Shown: positions 1-8,030 of the stretch, in pieces | Position numbering within the stretch: position 1 is the stretch's first letter | Layout: every line of letters begins with the position of its first letter | DNA from: Nocardia jiangxiensis NBRC 101359 | GTDB lineage: Bacteria; Actinomycetota; Actinomycetes; Mycobacteriales; Mycobacteriaceae | Assembly: GCF_000308615.1 (NCBI RefSeq) | Contig: NZ_BAGB01000174.1 | Span: forward strand, 1 to 64,000 | Reading direction: 5' to 3' | DNA: 64,000 nt | Program-made: the position numbers and the translations under genes | Notes under the pieces: generated by a model | Seen by the model: the letters and a program-made list of their open reading frames with translations, nothing else | Told to the model about the DNA's origin: nothing | The model's database searches: none

Positions 1-26
1 ATCTGCTGGGGGCCTTCGCTGTTTCC

Positions 27-56
27 TTGACCTGTGTATGATTCGGCCGGTTACAA
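27..56 (+). promoter_or_regulatory. Candidate promoter of the 24-codon peptide gene
   Basis: A TTGACC hexamer is followed after 18 bases by TTACAA. The same -35 hexamer and a similar -10 occur in front of both SRPBCC-ligase genes in this window. A second possible -10, TATGAT, lies between the two boxes. The transcript would begin just before the AGGAG ribosome site. This is a match by eye only. Confidence 0.35.
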
Positions 57-80
57 CCCCCGAATAGGAGAACACCCCAG

Positions 81-155
81 ATGGACATCCTCAGCGGCCT
101 CGCCACCTACATCAGCACCATGATCTCTGCTCTGGCCAGCGGCTCGGGCGACTGA
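81..155 (+). CDS. Amphipathic micropeptide, 24 aa
   Basis: ATG-to-TGA reading frame of 24 codons with AGGAG ten bases upstream and a promoter-like sequence before it. The peptide begins MDILSGL and ends SGSGD. Hydrophobic residues fall at positions 3, 4, 7, 11, 14, 15 and 18, while Ser and Thr fill positions 5, 9, 12, 13, 16 and 20, which makes a clean amphipathic helix of about 18 residues followed by a flexible polar tail. It has no Lys, Arg or Cys. I do not recognise the family. A surface-active or membrane-associated peptide is the simplest reading. The PorA/PorH pore peptides of corynebacteria are also tiny, acidic and helical, but no homology can be claimed. It could also be a leader peptide for the membrane proteins downstream. 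Confidence 0.45.
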   Translation: MDILSGLATYISTMISALASGSGD

Positions 156-296
156 GTCATCGGCAACCGGACTCTCTGCCGTCGGCGAGTTCACAGTACT
201 TTCACAACCCACAGCTAGCCGTTGTGCAGCCAGAATCCGGATGATGGAGGGTACGCCGGTGGAGCTGCCCCCGGAGCAGTGACGAAAGGGATCCCC

Positions 297-1034
297 ATGG
301 TGGTGCTCACAGCACCCAACCAGGAGACGACGACGCCGACCGTTTCGGCTACGACGTCCGGCTTCCGCTGGCGTCGGCTGTTCCTACCGGCTACCTACGG
401 CTACGGGGCGCTGCTCATCCTGGTGACCGTGCTGGTCTCGGTGCTGAGCAACTCCGCGCAGACTCGGGTCATGCTGCACGCCAGCACGAATCTGTACAAC
501 CTGCTGAACGGCCACATCGGCACACTGCTGTCCAGCGCGCTGCTGATCGGCGATACCGACACCTCACTGCTGGTTCTGCCGCTGCTGATCTGTCTGCTCG
601 CCCTGGCCGAGCTCAAATTCGGCGCGAGCCGCCTGATTCGCATATTTCTCGCCGGACACCTCGGATCGACGCTGCTGGTCGCATTCGGGCTCTGGGTGGC
701 GGTCCAGGCCCACTGGCTGCCGCTGGAGATCACGCACGCCGAGGACGTCGGCATCAGTTACGGCTCGATGGCGCTGATCGGGGCCTTCCTGGTCCTGATG
801 CCGTCGCGTTGGCGGCCGACCTGGGCGATCACCTGGCTCGCCGTCGCCGTCGCCGGTGTGGCGATGGGACGCTCCTTCACCAATGTCGGGCATCTGCTGT
901 CCGTATCCATCGGTCTGCTGGTGGGCCTGTGGTTGATCCGCGGCGGCCGGACGGTTCCGCAGCGTTTCAAGCGGATCGAGATCGTGCTGCTGGTCATCGC
1001 GACTCTGCTCGGATACACGATCCTCGTGGGCTGA
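297..1034 (+). CDS. Rhomboid-like integral membrane protein, copy 1
   Basis: A 245-residue polytopic membrane protein with about six hydrophobic segments, the first starting near residue 36. The ATG is chosen because AAAGGG lies six bases upstream; the frame is open to an earlier GTG with no ribosome site and low-quality protein. The segment around Ser154 (GISYG) resembles the GxSG serine motif of rhomboid proteases, and His199 (VGHLLS) sits where the rhomboid His lies two helices later. Both catalytic residues may therefore be kept although the protein is far from classical rhomboids. The next gene is a close paralogue 26 bases downstream, so the two form an operon. A proteolytic role is inferred; a pseudoprotease is equally possible. 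Confidence 0.8.
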   Translation: MVVLTAPNQETTTPTVSATTSGFRWRRLFLPATYGYGALLILVTVLVSVLSNSAQTRVMLHASTNLYNLLNGHIGTLLSSALLIGDTDTSLLVLPLLICLLALAELKFGASRLIRIFLAGHLGSTLLVAFGLWVAVQAHWLPLEITHAEDVGISYGSMALIGAFLVLMPSRWRPTWAITWLAVAVAGVAMGRSFTNVGHLLSVSIGLLVGLWLIRGGRTVPQRFKRIEIVLLVIATLLGYTILVG

Positions 1035-1060
1035 ACAGCGCACAGCTGAGGAAGGTGTCC

Positions 1061-1789
1061 ATGGTCGGGGTGATGACGGCCGAGCGGGCACAGAGCGGAA
1101 TATCTTCTGTCATCGCAGTTCTGCGTCGGCGACACTGGCTGCCGGTCACCGTCGGCTATGTGGCGGCGCTGATCGTGGTCGCGGTGATCTACGCGCGGGT
1201 CGGGCCCGATGTTCAGGCTCGAATCCTGGCGGGCACCAGTACGAATCTCGACAATCTTCGGCACGGCCGTCTCGGGACGCTGCTGTCCAGCGCGTTCGTC
1301 ATCGGGGATACCGATTCGACGATCACGAATGTCCCGCTGCTGGCCTGTCTGCTGGCACTGGTGGAACTGCGATTCGGTGCGCTGCGGGCGATCTGGACCT
1401 TCCTGGCCGGTCATATCGGCGCGACGCTGCTGGTGGCGGTCGGCCTGTGGGTGGGGATCGGTATGCACTGGCTGCCCAGCAGCATCGGTGATTCCGAGGA
1501 TGTGGGGATCAGTTACGGCGTCATGACGCTGTTCGGCTCGCTCGTCGTGCTCGTGCCGAAGGGCCGGCGGATTCCGTGGGCCGCGGTGTGGCTGGTGATC
1601 GCGGTGAAGGGGGTGGTCGACATCCGGGATTTCACCAGTGTCGGTCATCTGCTGTCCTACCTGATCGGTACCGGGATCGGGGTGCTGATGATCGCCCGCG
1701 GTCGGTACGCGGAACGTCGGATGAGTTGGTTCGATCCGGTTCCGCTGGTGGCTGCTTCGGCGCTGGCGGTGTCGTTTCTGCTGAATTGA
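1061..1789 (+). CDS. Rhomboid-like integral membrane protein, copy 2
   Basis: A 242-residue paralogue of the preceding gene, sharing the segment STNL-NL--G--GTLLSSA near residue 60, the serine motif GISYG (Ser151) and the histidine motif VGHLLS (His196). AGGAAGG precedes the ATG by five bases; another in-frame ATG follows four codons later. It has six hydrophobic segments and a short basic N-terminus. The pair clearly arose by tandem duplication but has diverged in its loops. Cell location should be the cytoplasmic membrane. The nucS gene follows on the same strand after about 70 bases, without an obvious functional link. Confidence 0.8.
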   Translation: MVGVMTAERAQSGISSVIAVLRRRHWLPVTVGYVAALIVVAVIYARVGPDVQARILAGTSTNLDNLRHGRLGTLLSSAFVIGDTDSTITNVPLLACLLALVELRFGALRAIWTFLAGHIGATLLVAVGLWVGIGMHWLPSSIGDSEDVGISYGVMTLFGSLVVLVPKGRRIPWAAVWLVIAVKGVVDIRDFTSVGHLLSYLIGTGIGVLMIARGRYAERRMSWFDPVPLVAASALAVSFLLN

Positions 1790-1858
1790 CCCGGCGTCGC
1801 GGATCGTAGGTGGCCCTTGCTGATCGGGGCTGTGCGGCGGTCGCCTAGAGTGCCTGGG

Positions 1859-2596
1859 GTGCGCCTCGTGATTGCTCGTTGTCAGGTCGACTACGTGGGT
1901 CGGCTCACCGCTCATCTCCCGATGGCTCGACGTCTGCTACTGATGAAGGCGGACGGATCCGTACTCGTACATTCGGACGGCGGCTCCTACAAGCCGCTGA
2001 ACTGGATGAGTCCGCCGTGCTGGCTGGAGGAGCGCGATGCCGCGTCCGATGGCGGCGCCTCCGTGGCTGCGGACGGTGCCGCTCCGGACGCCGAGGTGAG
2101 CGTCGCCGAACCCGCCAAGCTGTGGGTGGTGACCAACAAGGCCGGTGAGGAACTGCGCATCACCGTCGAGGAGATCGAGCACGACACCTCGCACGAACTC
2201 GGTGTCGATCCCGGGTTGGTGAAGGACGGCGTCGAGGCGCATCTGCAGGAACTGCTGGCCGAGCACATCGAAACCCTCGGTGCCGGTTATACATTGATCC
2301 GTCGCGAGTACATGACCGCGATCGGTCCGGTCGACATCCTGTGCCGGGACGCCGACGGCGCGACGGTCGCGGTGGAGATCAAGCGGCGCGGTGAGATCGA
2401 CGGCGTCGAACAGCTCACCCGCTACCTCGAACTGCTCAATCGTGACCCGCTGCTCGCTCCGGTGAGTGGCGTCTTCGCGGCGCAGCAGATCAAGCCGCAG
2501 GCTCGCACCCTCGCCACCGATCGCGGAATACGCTGTGTCACACTCGATTACAACGCCCTCCGCGGTACAGAGAGCGACGAGTTCCGCCTCTTCTGA
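1859..2596 (+). CDS. nucS: Mismatch-specific endonuclease NucS
   Basis: NucS (EndoMS) makes a double-strand break at mismatched bases and provides the non-canonical mismatch repair of actinobacteria that lack MutS and MutL. The GTG start gives the usual N-terminus VRLVIARC; a longer open frame upstream adds residues not found in the family. The N-terminal DNA-binding domain is followed by a RecB-like nuclease domain with the D-ExK site: Asp159 in GPVDIL, then Glu173 and Lys175 in VEIKRR. The protein ends in EFRLF, which fits the clamp-binding tail that ties NucS to the replication sliding clamp. At 245 residues it is about 20 longer than the M. tuberculosis protein because of an Ala/Asp-rich linker between the domains. 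Confidence 0.95.
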   Translation: MRLVIARCQVDYVGRLTAHLPMARRLLLMKADGSVLVHSDGGSYKPLNWMSPPCWLEERDAASDGGASVAADGAAPDAEVSVAEPAKLWVVTNKAGEELRITVEEIEHDTSHELGVDPGLVKDGVEAHLQELLAEHIETLGAGYTLIRREYMTAIGPVDILCRDADGATVAVEIKRRGEIDGVEQLTRYLELLNRDPLLAPVSGVFAAQQIKPQARTLATDRGIRCVTLDYNALRGTESDEFRLF

Positions 2597-2634
2597 CGAG
2601 TGAGTGATTTCCGTCACGCCTCAACGAGTTCTGA

Positions 2635-2649
2635 TTGCCCACAGGGCAA
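2635..2649. terminator. Short inverted repeat after nucS
   Basis: TTGCCC and GGGCAA are separated by three bases, 38 bases after the nucS stop. The stem is short and no T-run follows, so this is only a weak terminator candidate. Nothing else was recognised between nucS and the next gene. Confidence 0.25.
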
Positions 2650-2817
2650 ATCCTCTGAACCTGCTACGTAACAACTGATTTCGTACGCACATGGGTAACT
2701 CCTCGGGAACCCCTGCAACGCAACCGAATACCTGACCGTCGGCCCGACAACGCAAGTCTCCCCGCGCCTGACGGCACGCTGAAGTCCCGGAGAGGCGGGG
2801 GAGTGAGGCGGACAGGC

Positions 2818-3126
2818 TCAGCTCCAGCGGCGGGTGATGGTTCTGGTGTGGCGGCCTCGCCAGCAGCCGGTGTGCCAGTGGCGGCGGTCATCTTCGCCGC
2901 CTACTGCGGCCCAGGCGACGATATGTGCTGTGCCCGGGGGGATTTCGTGATCGCAGCCGGGGCAGCGGTAGGTCTTCACCGCGCGGGAGCCCGGAATCGT
3001 GCGCACCACATAGGTTTCCGCGCCGCCGGGGCCGTTTTCAGTGCGTCCGAAGACGTCGCCGATCGGACGCGGCTCCCTCGGGGACCGCGCCGAGGATCTC
3101 CTGGGACTCGGTTTCCGGCGAGGCAT
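2818..3126 (-). CDS. Small zinc-ribbon-like protein, conserved in actinobacteria
   Basis: A 102-residue basic protein. The central part has YRCPGCDHEIPPGTAH followed by DDRRHWHTGCW, that is a CxxC pair, then a His and a further Cys, spacing typical of a small zinc-binding fold. Proteins of this kind are common in Streptomyces and mycobacteria and are often labelled ATP/GTP-binding, although no nucleotide-binding loop is visible here. The N-terminal 30 residues are Arg, Ser and Pro rich and probably disordered. The start is the first ATG and its ribosome site is weak. Function is unknown; nucleic-acid binding is a guess from the charge and the Cys pattern. Confidence 0.75.
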   Translation of the reverse strand: MPRRKPSPRRSSARSPREPRPIGDVFGRTENGPGGAETYVVRTIPGSRAVKTYRCPGCDHEIPPGTAHIVAWAAVGGEDDRRHWHTGCWRGRHTRTITRRWS

Positions 3127-3160
3127 GACATGTCGAGGGTAACCCGGCGGACAACTAAAG

Positions 3161-3190
3161 AAGGCCGCCCCCCTTGCGGGGGGCGGCCTT
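3161..3190 (-). terminator. Intrinsic terminator of the DivIVA-like gene
   Basis: A perfect 13-base-pair GC-rich stem (AAGGCCGCCCCCC with its complement) closes a four-base loop. On the minus strand it is followed by CTTTAGTT. It lies 37 bases beyond the stop of the DivIVA-domain gene and separates it from the zinc-ribbon gene on the same strand. Confidence 0.85.
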
Positions 3191-3227
3191 GGAACGGATA
3201 TCTGTCGCCCGGGTGGGACCAGTGCTA

Positions 3228-4226
3228 CTAGTGTGCGACTTCCGCGCTCTCGCGCTGCTCTTCGTCGACGACCTCATCCTCGGCATCACGCATCTCGGGG
3301 ATGGCCTTCTGCTGGCGTCCGGACCCGGACTGCTTGCTGGACAGCGACCGCGGTTCGGGGGCGCCGTCGAGCAGTTCGCTCTCGCGGTTGACCGCGGCGA
3401 GCATGGCCGGAACGGAATCGAGCTGGCCGCGAATTCCCAAGAGCTGAGCCAGAACTCGGCCGCGCAGCACGCGCATCTCCTCGGCGAGTTCCTTGGCGTG
3501 GGCGATCTTGCGGTCGGCCTGCTGGGTGGCGTTTCCGACCAGACGGTTGGACTCGTCGGTCGCATCCTTGATGCGCTGCGCGGCGTCGGAGCGGCTGGTG
3601 GCCTCCAGCTCCTCCATGGCGCGGGTCAGCTTGGTGCGCCGGTCGGCCATGCTGACCTCGAAGTCCTGCTGCGCGGCCTTGCGCTTGGCCTCGGCCTCCT
3701 TGGTGAGGCGATCGGCCTCGGCCGTGGCGGCCTCGACGATCTTGGCGGACTCGGTCCGCGCGTTGGCGAGGGTCTGCTCGAACTCGATCTCGAGCGCCTC
3801 GCGCTTCTCCTTGGTCTCGGCCAGCAGCGATTCGTACTTACCACGCATTTCGGTGGCCTGCTGTTCGGCGATGGAGACCATCTCGGCGGCTTCGGCCTGG
3901 GCCTGCGCGCGGACCTCGGACGCCTCGTCGGAGGCCAGACGGAGCATGCGCGAGATACGGTCGCTCATGCCCTCCGCGGTGGTCGGGGGGACTGACAGAC
4001 GGTCGACTTCCTTACGCAGCTCATCGATTTCGTCACGCGCATCCTCCAGCTGGGCGGCCAGGTTCCGGGCCTGGGCAGCGGCGGCATCGCGGTCGGTGGC
4101 GGTGACCCTCAGTTCGGCATCGAATCGGTCGAAGTAATTGCGAACTTCATCGCGGTCATACCCCTTCCGGACCACGGTAAAGGGCAACGCGACGAAGCGA
4201 TTGCGATCGGGCTCAGTGGACGACAT
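3228..4226 (-). CDS. DivIVA-domain coiled-coil structural protein
   Basis: A 332-residue acidic protein. Residues 8-35 ([21 protein letters not shown]) match the N-terminal membrane-targeting DivIVA domain. From about residue 40 to 260 the sequence is an almost unbroken Ala/Glu/Lys-rich coiled coil, followed by a polar tail. Such proteins assemble at poles or along the cell in actinobacteria and organise growth; relatives include Wag31, Rv1682 and corynebacterial RsmP, and Rv1682 is the closest type by architecture (inference). The ATG giving MSSTEPDRN is preferred to a TTG three codons earlier. The gene stands alone and ends at a strong terminator. Confidence 0.85.
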   Translation of the reverse strand: MSSTEPDRNRFVALPFTVVRKGYDRDEVRNYFDRFDAELRVTATDRDAAAAQARNLAAQLEDARDEIDELRKEVDRLSVPPTTAEGMSDRISRMLRLASDEASEVRAQAQAEAAEMVSIAEQQATEMRGKYESLLAETKEKREALEIEFEQTLANARTESAKIVEAATAEADRLTKEAEAKRKAAQQDFEVSMADRRTKLTRAMEELEATSRSDAAQRIKDATDESNRLVGNATQQADRKIAHAKELAEEMRVLRGRVLAQLLGIRGQLDSVPAMLAAVNRESELLDGAPEPRSLSSKQSGSGRQQKAIPEMRDAEDEVVDEEQRESAEVAH

Positions 4227-4312
4227 GCCCCACAAACTACCGCTTGCGCGCGTGCCATGGTGACCCGACCGCGAATGTCGTTACGAAAGGTTTTCGCGGT
4301 CGGATTGCGGTA

Positions 4313-4783
4313 CTAGTGAGTAGGATTCGCGTTCGGCTCGACGAGCTCGATGAGCACACCGCCAGCATCCTTGGGGTGCAGGAAATTGATGCGCGAGCCC
4401 GCGGTGCCCGGACGCGGTGCGTCGTAGAGCAGGCGTACGCCCCGGTCTCGGAGATTGTTCGAAACGGCGTCGATATCGGTCACGCGGTAAGCCAGCTGCT
4501 GCAGCCCCGGACCGTTGCGATTGATGAATTTTGCAATGGTCGATTCCTCGTTGAGGGGAGCCAGCAACTGCAGAGCAGTCGACCTGTCTCCGGCAGCGGG
4601 CAGCGACAGCATTGCCTCGTGCACCCCCTGGCCCTCGTTGACCTCACGGTGCGTCTCGATCATACCGAGCTTTTCGGAGTACCAGGCCACAGCTGCGTCG
4701 AGATCCGGGACGGCGATGCCGACATGGTCCACGGCGATCACATAGTCGGCGGGAATGAATTCGGTCTTTTCGGAAGTGCTCAC
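4313..4783 (-). CDS. mce: Methylmalonyl-CoA epimerase
   Basis: A 156-residue protein of the vicinal-oxygen-chelate fold, interconverting (2R)- and (2S)-methylmalonyl-CoA and so linking propionyl-CoA and odd-chain or cholesterol side-chain catabolism to succinyl-CoA. The two beta-alpha-beta-beta-beta modules are visible: [13 protein letters not shown] near residue 20 carries the first metal His, and [17 protein letters not shown] near the end carries the last metal Glu. The GTG start is chosen because the upstream frame lacks a ribosome site; a GTG seven codons earlier is the alternative. It is divergent from the thiolase gene with 117 bases between start codons, the same arrangement as Rv1322A and fadA4 in M. 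tuberculosis. Confidence 0.95.
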   Translation of the reverse strand: MSTSEKTEFIPADYVIAVDHVGIAVPDLDAAVAWYSEKLGMIETHREVNEGQGVHEAMLSLPAAGDRSTALQLLAPLNEESTIAKFINRNGPGLQQLAYRVTDIDAVSNNLRDRGVRLLYDAPRPGTAGSRINFLHPKDAGGVLIELVEPNANPTH

Positions 4784-4900
4784 CTTTCGAACGGTAGCGC
4801 GCACCACCGTGGTGCTGTCGAGAGTGCCCGGGTTACCGTGGAGTATCGAGCGGTTACGTCCCGCCCGTACGCTGCATCGACTCGAGAAGTGAGGCTCATC

Positions 4901-6082
4901 GTGACCACCACCTCCGTCATCGTCTCCGGCGCCCGCACACCGGTTGGTCGGTTGCTCGGTGGGCTCGCCGGATTCTCCGGTTCCGACCTGGGCGGATTCG
5001 CGATCAAGGCCGCGCTGGAGAAGGGCGGAGTTGCCCCCGAGTCGGTCGACTACGTGATCATGGGCCAGGTGCTGACCGCTGGTGCGGGGCAGATCCCGGC
5101 CCGGCAGGCCGCGGTGGCCGCGGGTATCCCGATGGACGTTCCGGCGCTGACGGTGAACAAGGTGTGTCTGTCGGGTATCAACGCGATCGCGTTGGCGGAT
5201 CAGCTGATTCGCGCCGGTGAGTACGAGATCGTGGTGGCCGGCGGGCAGGAGTCGATGACGCAGGCGCCGCATCTGCTGGAGAAGAGCCGGGAGGGCTTCA
5301 AGTACGGCGATGTGACGTTGCGCGACCACATGGCCTTCGACGGGCTGCACGACATCTTCACCGATCAGGCGATGGGCCTGCTGACCGAGCAGCGCAACGA
5401 CGTCGATCGCATCAGTCGCGAGGATCAGGACGCGTTCGCCGCGGCCTCGCATCAGAAGGCGGCCGCGGCGTGGAAGAACGGCGTGTTCGACGACGAGGTG
5501 GTTCCGGTCGCCGTCCCGCAGCGCAAGGGTGATCCGGTGCTGTTCGGGCAGGACGAGGGCATTCGCGCGGACACCACGGCCGAGTCGCTGGGCAAGCTGC
5601 GTCCGGCGTTCCGCAAGGACGGCACGGTCACCGCCGGTTCCGCCTCGCAGATCTCCGACGGCGCGGCCGCGGTGGTCGTGATGAGCAAGGCCAAGGCGCA
5701 GGAACTCGGCCTGAGCTGGATCGCGGAGATCGGCGCCGCGGGTGTGGTGGCCGGTCCGGATTCCACCCTGCAGGAGCAGCCCGCCAACGCGATCGCCAAA
5801 GCCTGTGCGCGCGAAGGTATTTCGCCCGCCGACCTGGATGTGGTGGAGATCAACGAAGCCTTCGCCGCGGTCGGCGTGGCCTCGACCCGCAAGCTCGGCA
5901 TCGACCCGGAGAAGGTGAACGTCAACGGCGGCGCGATCGCGATCGGCCACCCGCTGGGCATGTCCGGCGCGCGCATCGTGCTGCACCTCGCGCTCGAGCT
6001 GAAGCGTCGCGGCGGCGGTGTCGGCGCGGCGGCCCTGTGCGGTGGCGGCGGTCAGGGTGACGCTCTGATCGTGAAGGTGTAG
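4901..6082 (+). CDS. fadA4: Acetyl-CoA acetyltransferase (thiolase)
   Basis: A 393-residue thiolase that condenses two acetyl-CoA or cleaves acetoacetyl-CoA. The nucleophile Cys89 is in [10 protein letters not shown], the His of the GHP motif is in [13 protein letters not shown] near residue 349, and the second Cys is in [11 protein letters not shown] near residue 379. The loop NEAF is also present. The GTG start follows GTGAGG by six bases; the frame is open far upstream only because of high GC. Position next to the divergent epimerase matches M. tuberculosis fadA4 (Rv1323). The cytoplasmic tetrameric biosynthetic thiolase role is expected from the family. Confidence 0.93.
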   Translation: MTTTSVIVSGARTPVGRLLGGLAGFSGSDLGGFAIKAALEKGGVAPESVDYVIMGQVLTAGAGQIPARQAAVAAGIPMDVPALTVNKVCLSGINAIALADQLIRAGEYEIVVAGGQESMTQAPHLLEKSREGFKYGDVTLRDHMAFDGLHDIFTDQAMGLLTEQRNDVDRISREDQDAFAAASHQKAAAAWKNGVFDDEVVPVAVPQRKGDPVLFGQDEGIRADTTAESLGKLRPAFRKDGTVTAGSASQISDGAAAVVVMSKAKAQELGLSWIAEIGAAGVVAGPDSTLQEQPANAIAKACAREGISPADLDVVEINEAFAAVGVASTRKLGIDPEKVNVNGGAIAIGHPLGMSGARIVLHLALELKRRGGGVGAAALCGGGGQGDALIVKV

Positions 6083-6100
6083 CCCGGCAGGGGGTCGCGA

Positions 6101-6132
6101 CAGCCGAGATTCGTTCGGGTGGATCTCGGCTG
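6101..6132 (+). terminator. Probable terminator after the thiolase gene
   Basis: A perfect 10-base inverted repeat (CAGCCGAGAT) with a 12-base loop begins 18 bases after the stop codon. No T-run follows, as is common for actinobacterial hairpin terminators. Confidence 0.5.
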
Positions 6133-6288
6133 TATGACCGGCTCTCTCGATGCGGTACGGCTTCCCGGATGTGGGAAGTTGCGAAATCCTCTGTCGCCGA
6201 CTGCCCCTAGGTTCGGTGAGGCACGGTGTCCGGCGTGTGGGGGGAACTCGGCGCGCCGGATGCGACATGAGAGAGAAAAGGCTCAATT

Positions 6289-6699
6289 TTGATCAACACC
6301 CGAAAGTTCATCGCTGTCTGTGCCGCCGCGCTCGGGATCTCCGCCGGTGCGGCGGCACTCGTCCCGGCCACGGCCTCCGCGGCGGCGCCGTACGGCGGCC
6401 AGTGCGGTGCGGGCTTCAACGTCGTCGACAAGCATGAGCTGAAGGCAGGCACGATCTTCCTCACCTACAACGGCAGGACCAACTGCGTGGTCACCGTGCG
6501 GGACCACGCGGGTGCGGCGATCCCGATGGGCGCCGCGGTTCGGCAATCGAAGGACCACTCGGCGGTGGTCATCAACGACGGGCACAAGTTCACCGACTTC
6601 GCCTTCGCGAAGGTCGAGGCGCAGGGCAAGTGCATCGACTGGGGCGGCTACATCGGGGACGACCTCTGGCAGCAGTTCAACGTGCACTGCGGCCGCTGA
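6289..6699 (+). CDS. Secreted protein resembling spore-associated protein A
   Basis: A 136-residue protein with a clear Sec signal: basic MINTRKF, a hydrophobic core rich in Ala and Gly, and an ATASAAA cleavage region near residue 33, leaving about 103 mature residues. The mature part has four Cys and motifs such as CGAGFNVVD, IFLTYN, NCVVTVRD and GKCIDWGGYIGD, which resemble the streptomycete SapA-like family of small exported proteins. Function of that family is unknown. The start must be TTG, because the nearby ATG is in another frame; AAAAGG lies seven bases upstream. It is a single-gene unit between the thiolase and a DUF3817 gene. Confidence 0.7.
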   Translation: MINTRKFIAVCAAALGISAGAAALVPATASAAAPYGGQCGAGFNVVDKHELKAGTIFLTYNGRTNCVVTVRDHAGAAIPMGAAVRQSKDHSAVVINDGHKFTDFAFAKVEAQGKCIDWGGYIGDDLWQQFNVHCGR

Positions 6700-6769
6700 T
6701 CCGCGTTTTCCTGAGAGAATGGGCACACCCACTACGAAGCGTCGTAGCCATTGGGCACAATGGGGAGTC

Positions 6770-7126
6770 ATGGGCGAGATCTTCGACGTGAGCACCCTGG
6801 CCAAGCGGGTGCGACTTTTCGGCATCCTCGAGGTGTTCGGGTGGGTGCTGCTGTTCATCGGCATGTACTTCAAGCACGGGGTGACACCACCGGTCGAATG
6901 GCCGCTCATGGTGTTCGGCATGGTGCACGGGATCATCTTCCTGGCGTACGCGTTCAGCTTGCTGATGGCGTGGCGGGAGTTCGAGTGGCCGGGGCGCACG
7001 ATCCTGCTCGGGCTCGTCTCGACGGTGATCCCGTTCACCTCGTTCTTGTTCGAGCGGTGGGCCATCCGGTCCGGACAGTTGGGCGAATTGAGCCCGGCCC
7101 AGGCACCTGCCGCCGCGGGCTCGTGA
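6770..7126 (+). CDS. DUF3817 membrane protein
   Basis: A 118-residue protein with three hydrophobic helices and the pattern LFGILEVFGWVLLFIGMYFK near the start, HGIIFLAYAF in the second helix and a conserved Pro-rich loop before the third. The family is widespread in actinobacteria and has no known activity. GGGGAG lies very close to the ATG. A second DUF3817 gene occurs in this window beside the lprD-like gene, so the genome carries at least two. The following CnoX-like gene starts 13 bases after the stop, suggesting co-transcription. Confidence 0.8.
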   Translation: MGEIFDVSTLAKRVRLFGILEVFGWVLLFIGMYFKHGVTPPVEWPLMVFGMVHGIIFLAYAFSLLMAWREFEWPGRTILLGLVSTVIPFTSFLFERWAIRSGQLGELSPAQAPAAAGS

Positions 7127-7139
7127 CAAACTGGAAGCT

Positions 7140-8030
7140 GTGACTCGACCAGCTGCACGTCGTCCCTCGCCCGCCGCTGCTGCCGCCATGTCCGGCGCGG
7201 TGGATCTGTCCAGCTTGAAACAGCCTGCTGCCACCGATGTTCCGAGTGATCACGCGGTCACCGAGGCCAATTTCGAGACTCAGGTGCTGCGTCGCTCGAT
7301 GCAGGTGCCGGTGGTCGTGGTGCTGTACTCGCAGCGCAGTCCGGGCAGCGTGGAGCTGGTGAAGCTGTTCGAGCGGCTGGTCGGCGAGGCCGACGGCGGC
7401 TGGGACCTGGCGACCGTGGAGGCCGAGCCGAATATGCGCATCGCGCAGGCGTTCGGTGTGCAGGGCATTCCGACGGTGGTCGCGGTGGCCGGTGGTCAGC
7501 CGCTGGCCGACTTCCAGGGCGCTCAGCCCGAGCCGCAGGTCAAGCAGTGGCTCACGGCGGTGATGGAGGCCGTGCGCGGGCAGTTGCCCGATTCGCCGGA
7601 CGGTCCGCAGCCCGAGCCCGAGGATCCGCGTTTCACCGCGGCCGAGGAGGCACTGGACCGCGGTGACGTCGAGGGCGCGATCAGCGCCTACGAGGCGATT
7701 CTTGCCGCCGAACCGGCCAATGCGGAGGCCAAGGCCGCGCTGCGGCAGGTTCGCTTCTACTCGCGCACGCAGGGGCTGCCGCAGGATGCGATCGCCCGTG
7801 CCGATGCGGATCCGGCCGATATCGATGCCGCCTTCGCCGCCGCGGATATGGAACTGTTCAACAGCGAGCCCGATGCGGCCTTCACCCGCTTGATCAACCT
7901 GATCAAGCGCACCGCCGGCGATGATCGCAATCGTGTGCGCACGCGGCTGGTGGAGCTGTTCGAGCTGTTCGACACCGCGGACCCGGTGGTCGTCGCGGCC
8001 CGCCGCAAACTGGCGAGCGCGCTGTACTAG
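7140..8030 (+). CDS. CnoX/YbbN-like thioredoxin-fold protein with TPR region
   Basis: A 296-residue cytoplasmic protein matching M. tuberculosis Rv1324. Residues 40-150 form a thioredoxin fold, but the active-site CxxC is missing: the equivalent loop reads [10 protein letters not shown] and has no Cys. Residues 160-290 are helical repeats ([19 protein letters not shown], then [18 protein letters not shown]) like the TPR half of E. coli CnoX. CnoX holds oxidised clients for the chaperonin, so a holdase or co-chaperone role is likely and a redox role unlikely. The GTG start fits the conserved N-terminus; an ATG at codon 17 is the alternative. Its stop overlaps the convergent glgB stop in a shared CTAG. 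Confidence 0.9.
   Translation: MTRPAARRPSPAAAAAMSGAVDLSSLKQPAATDVPSDHAVTEANFETQVLRRSMQVPVVVVLYSQRSPGSVELVKLFERLVGEADGGWDLATVEAEPNMRIAQAFGVQGIPTVVAVAGGQPLADFQGAQPEPQVKQWLTAVMEAVRGQLPDSPDGPQPEPEDPRFTAAEEALDRGDVEGAISAYEAILAAEPANAEAKAALRQVRFYSRTQGLPQDAIARADADPADIDAAFAAADMELFNSEPDAAFTRLINLIKRTAGDDRNRVRTRLVELFELFDTADPVVVAARRKLASALY

Noticed and set aside
758-1915. Long minus-strand frame rich in His, Arg and Pro opposite the rhomboid-like genes
   Set aside because: Composition is typical of the antisense shadow of GC-rich coding DNA, and the plus strand carries two clear paralogues.
2750-2810. Imperfect GC-rich inverted repeat beyond the zinc-ribbon gene as a terminator
   Set aside because: The arms do not pair well enough and no T-run follows.
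4244-4900. Long open frame before the thiolase start that would add about 219 residues
   Set aside because: It runs antisense through the epimerase gene, has no ribosome site at its head, and the conserved thiolase N-terminus begins at the GTG after GTGAGG.
6150-6437. Frame using an ATG just before the secreted protein start
   Set aside because: It is a different frame without a signal peptide; the TTG frame gives a perfect signal sequence and a recognisable family.
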